DNA from: Xanthostigma xanthostigma
Lineage: Eukaryota; Arthropoda; Insecta; Raphidioptera; Raphidiidae
Direction: 5' to 3'
Length of the DNA stretch: 64,000 bases
Assembly (NCBI GenBank): GCA_963575645.1
Contig: OY754470.1
Span: forward strand, 25,898,501-25,962,500
Part shown: positions 56,055 to 64,000 of the stretch, piece by piece
How the letters are laid out: every line of letters starts with the position of its first letter
Position numbering within the stretch: the stretch's first letter is position 1
Notes under the pieces: model-generated
Database searches by the model: none
What the model was told of the DNA's origin: nothing
The model's input: the letters and a program-made list of their open reading frames with translations, nothing else
Program-made: the position numbers and the translations under genes

Positions 56055-56790
56055 TTATAAAGACATATTACGTTGCGACACACACGGCCGAAGTAATATT
56101 ATCCTACAAAAATAATTGAAATCCCACCAAAAACATTTCTTGTAAAAATGTTTCGCCTTGATATCCCATTAAAAACATAAACATGAAAAAAGAGCCATGC
56201 TCTGTACAAAAAAGAATTGAGATAAAAAATGATGCCAAGTTCTCATTTAACAAATTGTCATTATTTATATTCTAAATAATTGACTCGTGAGTTAAATCTT
56301 GGTACCCTTTTTGATCTCAATTCCGTTTTGAACAGAGGATGGCCACTTTCTTCACATTCATGTGGGATAACAGGGCGAGACTTGGCTACATTTTTACACG
56401 AAATGATTTTGGTGATTCACAAGACAGTAGGTAGGATTTATCGGTTCAGGTGCATTGGCAAATATCGCCACTGCAAACCACGATTTAGCTTTACAGACAC
56501 CGTTAAAACTTCTTCGTGTGCAGAGCGAAGTGAGCTCATAGCTCCAGTCATGTAAGTAAATAAAACAAACTAGATATAAACATACGAATGTGTCGGTAGC
56601 ACATACATTGACGATATACACATACAAGACCGCAATATAACAAGTTGCTAGTGAAACCTGGTTACATGCATCGGGAAACATGGTAAGGAGCCAAATCAAA
56701 TGCAAGTTTCAATCCCATTCACCTATTCGTACGAAGTGGTACATTGATTTAATATTGGACTAGACTAGCCTCTGACCGCGGCTTCGTTTG
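56055..56790. other. unassigned sequence
   Basis: Opposing 91- and 103-codon open frames at 56,280-56,705 have no recognised domain. No repeat boundary found. Confidence 0.35.
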
Positions 56791-56796
56791 CATAAT

Positions 56797-56938
56797 AGTA
56801 TATTACAGCACTAGCGCCGAAAGTGTGATATCTTGCCGAGGGCATCATGGCGCGAAGGGCAAGATATCACACTTTCGGCTCTAGTGCTGCAATATACTAT
56901 TATGCTAGACTTCCGGCCAGTCTGGTGTATATTATTTT
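56797..56938. mobile_element. hairpin MITE, B type
   Basis: TAGTATATTACAGCACTAGC...GCTGCAATATACTA arms enclose GCCGAAAGTGTGATATCTTG and its complement, with loop CATCATGGCGCG. Sequence relative of 15,310-15,440. Confidence 0.75.
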
Positions 56939-57235
56939 TCTTCATACCTCGGTCGCTTATTAAATACATTAATTAATTAATTACTTATTAATTACAAAAA
57001 ACACAGATACGTTACAAGCAAGAAGCTTTGAGGTTATACGTAAAATCCCGAATGACAGCTGTTCGCGACTATTAGCTAAAATGTAAAAGAGTTGTTATGG
57101 AAACGACATCTAAACAACAGTTGACTACCGGCCTTACGTACGAACTTCCCACCAAGGAGTAAATGCTAGACTTTCTGCCTTACAATTGATGCCGAAAGTA
57201 TGCACTTTCGATCAAGGTATGAAGAAAATATTCTT
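56938..57235. mobile_element. MITE, A type
   Basis: TTCTTCATACCTCGGTCGC at the left, CTTTCGATCAAGGTATGAAG at the right. Inverted relative of 15,048-15,308 (ACAGCTGTTCGCGACTATTA and GGAAACGACATC match the complement there). Confidence 0.7.
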
Positions 57236-57239
57236 AAAG

Positions 57240-57322
57240 TAAATAAAATTTCGGTCTGAGAAAAATTGGTCGACTATTTTATTTACTTGAAGAGTTCTAT
57301 TCAGACGTTAATCAAAGATATG
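57240..57322. repeat. 'TCTGAAAAATTGGTCGA' family end fragment
   Basis: GGTCTGAGAAAAATTGGTCG and GAGTTCTATTCAGACGTTAA match the outer part of 25,882-26,018. The CTGANGA motif is absent here. Confidence 0.6.
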
Positions 57323-57324
57323 AA

Positions 57325-58295
57325 GAAAATATTTTTACACGCAGACTCTCTCGCGTTAATGTTGAGAAACCTATAAAATGTATCTAGGTTGTAATGCAAT
57401 ATTTTAAATGCGAGTTGCGACATTATGGAAAAACGAACGTTACTCGAGCCACAAGAACCATAAAAGCATTACATTCGCGAGGCACACAGTTCCTGCACGT
57501 AACTCCTATAAAATAGCTGCGTTTCACTTCATAATTATCTGACAGCTGTCATATTCGGTGTCAGCGGCCATATTGCGTTTCATTTGGGTTGCTTACGAAA
57601 GCTACGCCTGCTTTGTGTCGCATGCTATCTCTGTTTATCTTATTAAATTAAACGCTAATTGACGAGTACTTTTTAGAAATTACATAATATACCATTACAT
57701 TTTTTTACATTACGCATTAGTACGAAAATGTTACTGCTGTCATACAGTATTTAAGCATGAAAAGCAGCTATTTCAAAAGGGGGTGTGCAAAATAGTAGTT
57801 TATGTATTTAGGTTGTGAAAAAGTTATTTTAGGTGAGGTAGTCACGCGAACTGAAATGATATCACGGCTGAGATAGATACTACATTTTTTAAACATACCA
57901 TACAAATAGCTAATTTTCACATCATATTAAGTATATCTTTAATATTTTTGTTATAGCTGTATGTATACACATTTGCAATCTGTTTGGGTTGTTTACGAAA
58001 AGTATACCGTTTCTCTTATGTATTAAATGGCCACTGATAAGTCGCTTTTGAAAATTACTGTTTACTTGGTAAGAGGAGGTGTTGTCCAGGTTGTAATGAA
58101 ACAACTTGTATAATATTGTGATGTCCGGACATGCAACATAAAACGGGTGTATTGCCCTGGAATTACTAAAATGGCGGAGTATTCCAAAACCCATGTACAT
58201 TCGGTTACTTATAAGATTGCGGTAAATACAACACTACTTGAACTGCACGAGGTGTGTTCAAAAATATTAAAATATAATGCAAATTAAAAAAAGAA
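57325..58295. other. unassigned sequence
   Basis: A 92-codon antisense frame at 57,922-58,200 has no recognised domain. Otherwise nothing. Confidence 0.35.
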
Positions 58296-58299
58296 ACGG

Positions 58300-59905
58300 T
58301 CAAGTATTACGTATTTCATTATAGTTCTTTTGTAATCTTTACCGGCATTTATATTTTTTTGGTACAATTTTTAAAAAATATTCATCAAAAAAAAAGAATA
58401 AATCTTTTTATATCTTTCTAACGATAACACAATAGCATATGCTATTTTTTTAAAATTTCGGTAGACTCTTCGAATATCACGACTTTGGTTCGGTTAATAT
58501 AAAACTGTTCAAAAATCGCATAGTGCCCAAAAAATTTACAGATTTGCAAAACGCATGAAAACATGAAAAGATTTACGATGTTTGGACAAATATGTAAATA
58601 TCTCAGATATGCTTAATATCGGCGTGTCTTATAGAAAAAAGTCTGCTGAATCGATTAGGCCTAAGCGCAAATTAGTATCTCGATTGGTTTAGAACAGTGA
58701 TTCCCAAAGTGGTCTATATCGACCCCCAGGGGTCGACGAAAACTTGCAAGGGGTCCATGTCAGCGGGAAAAAAATTGGGGGTCCATGAAATGAAAATGGG
58801 GGTCAACGATAGTGAATCTCCTAACAAAAAAAGAAACAAACTGGACATCGTTAACCGAAGAGAATTTAAGATTAAATCTTACTAAATTGATGCCAATTTG
58901 CCAAATGTTGAAAATTTATTAATAAAGCATCAGGTTCATCCCTTACACTAAAAGCATTTATTTTTTGCTTAGTTATTTTATGTAGCAGAAAGTAAATTTT
59001 AATTTAATTCGTTTAATTTGAATCTAATTAAAAAATTGCTAAAACTAAACATTTCACACTACATTTCACTACCGTTAGAAATTTAAATCGTTGAAAGTGA
59101 GTAGCACTATACCGGTTGTCAAAAATACATTTGAAATTAATGAATTTGCAAAAAATCAATATCAGATAAGCAGGGGGTCTACCTAAAACCAAAAAACATG
59201 GCAAGTGGTCTACGAGACAAAAAAGTTTGGGAACCTCTGGTTTAGAAGTTGTGACAGTTTAAAATGTATAAAAATTTAAACAATTAAAATCTCCTAAACC
59301 AAGAGAGATACAGGGTTGCGAATGGTCGGAAACGATTCAGAATGACTTTTTCTGTAAGTATTTATGTGTACCTAATATCAAATGAAACAGAGCGAAATTA
59401 TTTTTCTTATTTTTTCGGTTTTTAGGAAAACGCAGAAATCTGAGAAATAAATTGTTTACAAACGACTTACAACTGAGGCTAATCTTATAGAAAAAATCGC
59501 GCTGAATCGATTCCGACCACTGCCACATCTGTGTCATTCCTCGTTTAGAAGTTACAGCGTTTTTAAATTTTTCTCAAATAATATAAATAAACGCTCATAT
59601 CTGCGAAACTAACAGTGATACGGGGTTGCGGATTGTCGGAATCGATTCAGCTTGACTTGTTCTAATAAGTTCGGTTAATATAAAACGGGCCAAAAATCGC
59701 TTAGCGTCTTAAAAAGTTGCGGATTTGCAAAACGCATATGAAAACATGAAAAGATTTCCATATTTGGAATAATATAAATATATCTCAGATATGCCTAATA
59801 TAATATTAACGTGTTTTATCTAGGAAAAAGTACGCTGAAACGATTAGGGCTAAGCGCAAGTTCCTGCCTCCTGTAGGTACTTTTGAAGTTATGTCCTTGA
59901 CAAAA
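58300..59905. repeat. degenerate tandem array, split by a hAT element
   Basis: GGTTAATATAAAAC...GATTTGCAAAACGCAT and CTCAGATATGC(T/C)TAATAT occur at 58,494-58,620 and again at 59,672-59,800. The in-between motif GGGTTGCG(A/G)AT(G/T)GTCGGAA(A/T)CGATTCA occurs at about 59,312 and 59,624. After removing the hAT element and its duplication, the main unit is roughly 625 bp with half-units near 310 bp. Confidence 0.6.
58695..59239. mobile_element. non-autonomous hAT element
   Basis: 545 bp from CAGTGATTCCCAAAGTGG to, inverted, CAGAGGTTCCCAAACTTT, flanked by exact GTTTAGAA octamers (58,687-58,694; 59,240-59,247). A 62-codon open frame from 58,697 (MIPKVVYIDPQG...) lies within the left end and has no recognisable transposase motif. 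Confidence 0.92.
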
Positions 59906-59909
59906 AATA

Positions 59910-60625
59910 GGGAGTTTGTCGTAAAAATAACTACTCTTATTAATTGAACTGTTATTAACCGAACAGTTCTGTAACCGTTATCTTACGAAACCACGGCTAA
60001 AACGAGAGAATATATTTTCAGAATTTATGTCTATTTATTTTATCATCACTCAAAAACGACTGGACTGATTTAAATCAAGCTTGGTATCCGAACTTAAAAT
60101 ATAACGTACTTTTTACGCGGTTGCAGTTCGGAGACGAGAGAATTCTAATAAAAAATCGGCATTAACGCGAGGGAATCTTCGAGAATCACATGAGGTAAGT
60201 CACAAAGAAAAAGCTAGTATAGTTGAATTAATCAGTTCGAAAGCAAGTCGAATACATTAAAACACGTCGATAAAATGTATGTTCTTGTTATATGCAAGTG
60301 ATATGGATATCAGAGAGCGGCAAGTTTAGGCCACAATGTAATAGATTGTCCATTTCTCAACTGTTGCACAGTCAGGAAACCCACCACCAGTCGAAGCCCT
60401 TCGAAGGGATCAACATTACTTATGCCTTATATAACCTCCAATTGACCTTACATAATAACGTTCGATTCTTCGGTCCTAAATCTATAAAAAGCATATGTCG
60501 TTGTTTGGGTCGAATGTCAAATATCATTTTATTCAGTGTTACTTTCACTCGAATGATATTTATTCATTACCTATGTGTTTGTACACAGTGATCAAAAAGT
60601 AAGGAGATTATACATCGACAGTGTT
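59910..60625. other. unassigned sequence
   Basis: A 99-codon + frame at 60,292-60,591 has no recognised domain. No element boundaries seen. Confidence 0.35.
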
Positions 60626-60630
60626 TGAAA

Positions 60631-61440
60631 TAGAGATACGACTCGAGTAGAATTTTGTGACTCGAGTTACTCAGGTTATTTTATTACGTCACTCGCGTTG
60701 TACTCGAGTTCACTATTTACAGTACCGGCAACTCGAGTGAAAGTTATGACTCGAGTTGAGAGTTTCAATTACATTAGTTAAAGCATTTTTAAATACGTAC
60801 CTTCATTAAATAATAAATAATATGCGATAACTTGAAATAATAGTATATTGTGCGACTAGTGAGAGAAGGAGAAGATTCCATGAGCGTAAAACGCACGCGA
60901 GTGGAATATTCTCCTTCGATCAATGGTCGCACATAATACTTTATTCAACTAGCAGGAGTAATATGTAATCGGGGCCCTGATAAAAGAGGGAAAAATAATA
61001 AATCACTTCATTGATTGACGTACCCACAATAAGATTGCCATGACTTTCGCTGAATTGCGATGCTGTTTTCATATATACAATACCGCCTACCACGTTCCTA
61101 TTGGTCCAGAAGCTGCGTGCAGTTTTTTTCATTATTTCGCGCTTGGGCTTGCTACTGAGTTTCTATTGGTCCAGAAAATTCATTATTACACTCTACGCGT
61201 CAACATGAAGTAATTTATTATTTCTCCCGAGTTTAGCAGGGCCCCGAAATTACATATTACTCACGCGTGTTGAATAAAATACATTTATTTCTCATTTATT
61301 TAATCAATTGCGAAAGAAAAAGCGCGCCGAGTTGACTCGGTAGCTCGCGTGCAAACGGACTCGAGTAAAATTTATTTTTACTCGAGTACCCAGTTAGACA
61401 AATTCACTCGAGTAAAACATGGCTCGAGTCGCATCACTTA
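60631..61440. mobile_element. hAT-like element rich in ACTCGAGT, with nested insert
   Basis: Left TAGAGATACGACTCGAG and right CTCGAGTCGCATCACTTA, with many ACTCGAGT copies at both ends. GTTTGAA occurs on both sides (60,623; 61,443), close to an 8-bp duplication. The interior holds a hairpin (60,845-60,942; GTGCGACTAGTGAGAG, GGAGAATATTC-type arms) and a second TIR element (60,953-61,262). Confidence 0.65.
60953..61262. mobile_element. nested TIR element (GAGTAATATGTAAT ends)
   Basis: GAGTAATATGTAATCGGGGC and, inverted, GAGTAATATGTAATTTCGGGGC, followed on both sides by CCTG and an AATAATAAAT-type block. The interior contains two TATTGGTCCAGAA copies. Non-coding. Confidence 0.75.
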
Positions 61441-61449
61441 AAGTTTGAA

Positions 61450-62235
61450 GTCATTCTACTATCTACGATATGGTTATTCAGATTTTTGTGTATACTTTTT
61501 CATATTTAGGTAAAAACATGATTAGCATATTTACATCTAAATTTGAGTTTCGATTAAAATAAGGTTAAAATGTTTAATGATACACCCTATATAGTTTTAA
61601 GGATTTAATTACAGCTCTTCTTTAAAAGTTTATAAATACATTAATTTTGTTAGGTCGATATGTAGGATCGCAGAATGCTAATTAAGGCAGCTTAATTCAA
61701 TTAATGACATTTACTCTACTTGTTTACAAAGAAGAGTTCTCGATAAATATGTAATATATAATTAATTGCTTTATTTTTAAATGTAAATTTATATGTTGTT
61801 GATTTATTTCACACTGAGAAGTGCCACTGAAAATAAAAAAGTTATTAACACATTAACATAAATGTGTTAATTTTAATTTGATAATTAATTAGAACATGCG
61901 GTTTTGTTATACGTTACATGGCTTGGTAAAGTTCATATATCATTATAATATGTTGAATGAAAAGGTTCAACTAACTAGCCTTTAACAAATAGCACATTAT
62001 TACAAATAGGCATTTGAATTAAGTTGTTGAAGGGAGGAATTTTTAACTCGCAACTTTGCGAATAATCAGTTCCTGCAGTTTTTCATTCCGTTAAGATTTA
62101 TAGTGAAAATATCGAAAAATTTGCAATCTCTGCCAGAAAACAAAAATTTAAACCGAAAAAAAAATGAGGTCCAACAAAATATTTTGATTCTATTTAATAT
62201 TTTGAAAGAATTTTATATAAAGCGAATTAGAAATT
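61450..62235. other. unassigned AT-rich sequence
   Basis: Nothing recognised. Confidence 0.4.
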
Positions 62236-62239
62236 AAAT

Positions 62240-62378
62240 ATTAATTATTTTTTATATTTTTTAGATCAGTTCTGAAGAAGGTCCAAATCCGGATTGAAAC
62301 GTTAATGCATTAATTATAATTTTTGTTAATATATTGCCTGAAAAATTGGTCGATAATTTTATTTATTAAAGAATTTTT
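62240..62378. mobile_element. 'TCTGAAAAATTGGTCGA' family end with hammerhead-like core
   Basis: ATTTTTTAGATCAGTTCTG, CTGAAGA at 62,272, GGTCC...GGATT, GAAACGTT at 62,296-62,303, then GAAAAATTGGTCGATAATTT. Nearly identical in order to 25,882-26,018. Confidence 0.55.
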
Positions 62379-62379
62379 A

Positions 62380-62645
62380 CTTCCCCTTCTACTACTATGG
62401 TAGAGAAAGTATTGAATTTAGTCCAATTTTTTTCTCGGGAAATTATAAGATATTAACATTTTGACATTTTCACGAATTATTAGAGAATTGTTTGCTGAAA
62501 AGTATCAAACAAACAGAGTACCTATTTAATAAATAAAATTCGTGGTTACACTTGAGTTTATAAACATTTTTACCATGACTACCGCTTACTTTTGACAACT
62601 AACCAATTAAATTGGAAGGTTTAATTACTCTTCAACTGTGCCTCT
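62380..62645. other. unassigned
   Basis: No feature seen between the repeat and the Helitron-like element. Confidence 0.4.
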
Positions 62646-62649
62646 GCCG

Positions 62650-62954
62650 CGTATGTATGTCTGTCTGTCTGAACGCGATAAACTCAAAAACTATCGAACG
62701 GATTTTCATACGGCTTAATAGAAGCGATAAACGAGGAAGGTTTCTGTATATAATTTGTAAATATTTTGTACAAAATGGCTGAACTATGACGGTGTTTTGT
62801 TAAAAAAAAAAACTGTTTTTGTACGCTTACATGGCTAACGCTGACCAAATCTTTAGAGATACATCAAAACAATGTACTTTGATAGTTCCGCTGTGTCAAT
62901 ATAATATTTCCACAACAGTTTTGCACCCGGATAAAACTGGGACGGGCCGCTAGT
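62650..62954 (+). mobile_element. Helitron-like element (B type)
   Basis: CTGTCTGTCTGAACGCGATA at the start, CATCAAAACAATGTACTTTG in the middle, and GCACCCGGATAAAACTGGG...GGGCCGCTAGT at the end. Same order as 27,395-27,801. Confidence 0.65.
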
Positions 62955-62956
62955 GA

Positions 62957-63470
62957 TATAATAATAATAATGCGTTTAACGTCCGTTTCTCGACTTAAGA
63001 GTATTCGTCCCTGCAAATACCCCCTGCACCCTTCATCTCAAATCTTTTCCCCTCGCCTAAAAACGGTTCGCGCTCTCCCGACGCTATTTTTAAAGATAGA
63101 GGGTTCTGGTAAACGCCAAATGAAAGACAAAGAATCAGACTACAGATCCTTCAGACGCCATTCGCACCAATACTATTTTCCATCTATCATACTTCCCAAT
63201 TTTTTCACCATTTTTTCAATGTACAATGTGCGAATGAATGAATTTTAGGACATTAAGATAAAGTAGGCAAATTTAGAGCATAGGCCATGGCCTTGAATAA
63301 GGAACCATTTCGATATTTATCTGGAATTATTGAGGGAAACCATTGAAAACCCTTTCTCGGCGAGAGGCGTCCCAGCCACATTTGCCCCCGCCGGGATTAG
63401 AACCCGGTACCCGTACCTCTCGAATGCGAGTCTAGTGCCCTCGCCACTATGCTACACCACTCGGTTATAA
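62957..63470 (-). repeat. SINE, tRNA-Ala-type head, second copy
   Basis: Directly beside the Helitron end. Tail AATAATAATAATGCGTTTAA, body GACGCCATTCGCACCAATAC, central domain AATAAGGAACCATTTCGATA and GGGAAACCATTG, then the tRNA-like head at about 63,384-63,460 with B box GGGTTCTAATCCC. It includes an extra 100-bp stretch (63,000-63,130) missing from the 48-kb copy. Confidence 0.75.
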
Positions 63471-63474
63471 AGGG

Positions 63475-64000
63475 ACGTTGAAGGTATAACACTTATAATT
63501 ATTACTATATTAATACTAAAACTAAATCTTAGCTGTATACCTGTTGTGTCACACCCATAAAGATCCAGTTTACTGCAACCTGGTGTTAATGCGTGTGTTT
63601 GCGGGGAAGTTTAAATGAGAGCGTTAAAAGGCCACAATTATCGATTTTCTCAACGTAATCACCGAAAGTGAGACAGCTTGAGCACGTGACTGCGTGACTA
63701 CCTTCGCTAGCATTTAATTACAACGTGATAATGATTCATGACGCGCCGCGCAAACACGTTTACCAATGTTTCCACCTGGTACACGCGTCGGCCAGAAATC
63801 CGCTAGTTGACGACGTATTTATGTATACGTATATTCTATATGCCCGCCCCGCTATAGATATTACCCTACCTGTTGTACAATGATATTCATGTAAACTTCT
63901 TAAGACAAACCACCCCACCTTCCCTTACAGTTTCAAAGTTTATGACATGCGCCAAAATTTACAAGGTGTTTCGGTTGTTGGTCTATTTTGACAAAAATTA
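63475..64000. other. unassigned sequence to the window end
   Basis: No gene or element recognised. Confidence 0.4.

Noticed and set aside
56280-56705. Overlapping 91- and 103-codon frames
   Set aside because: No domain recognised on either strand; opposing frames of similar length suggest chance.

Overview
This is an AT-rich, gene-poor stretch of a eukaryotic nuclear genome, most likely an arthropod and probably an insect. The reasons are short GT-AG introns, THAP, MADF and HARBI1-type transposon proteins, tRNA-headed SINEs, Helitron-like elements ending in CTAGT, and dispersed repeats of the 'CCGTCCGTCCGTC' and 'CGGCCAAGTGC' kinds familiar from Lepidoptera, Hemiptera and other insects. The order cannot be fixed from this window. 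I found no convincing host protein-coding gene. Nearly everything recognisable is a transposable element, a fragment of one, or a tandem repeat.

The only essentially complete genes belong to a 3.7 kb PIF/Harbinger DNA transposon (11,156-14,871). It has near-perfect 49-bp terminal inverted repeats and two convergent two-exon genes: a MADF (Myb/SANT-like) DNA-binding accessory protein on the + strand, and a HARBI1/DDE_4 nuclease on the - strand. In characterised Harbinger elements the Myb-like partner binds the transposon ends and helps bring the nuclease into the nucleus. The nuclease gene here reads through apart from a single-base deficit in a homopolymer near its start. This transposon sits inside an older TIR element (10,783-14,921). 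Two further copies of that older element, at 20.1-21.3 kb and 49.6-50.3 kb, are interrupted by other DNA.

Layout. 0-10 kb: dispersed repeats, a 153-bp tandem array, a dead LINE fragment, a small hAT element and a perfect 46-bp hairpin. 10-15 kb: the nested Harbinger. 15-22 kb: hairpin MITEs, a long palindrome, a 445-bp Harbinger MITE, a pogo/Tigger remnant and an inverted THAP duplication. 22-31 kb: Helitron, SINE, a 1.9 kb THAP transposon, hAT elements and an LTR carrying a hAT insertion. 31-47 kb: Helitrons, one carrying a tRNA-Lys-like module and a palindromic insert, hAT elements, a solo LTR, and an LTR carrying a 1.2 kb Harbinger relative. 47-64 kb: tRNA-Ala-type SINEs, tandem arrays, more Helitrons, hAT elements with exact 8-bp target duplications, and hairpin MITEs.

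The most unusual observations are: (i) CUGANGA-stem-GAAA motifs resembling hammerhead-ribozyme cores in at least three unrelated repeat contexts; (ii) a Helitron subfamily that appears to have captured and spread a tRNA-Lys-like SINE; (iii) head-to-head copies of a THAP start exon; and (iv) nested insertions whose empty-site relatives lie in the same window, so target duplications can be read directly.
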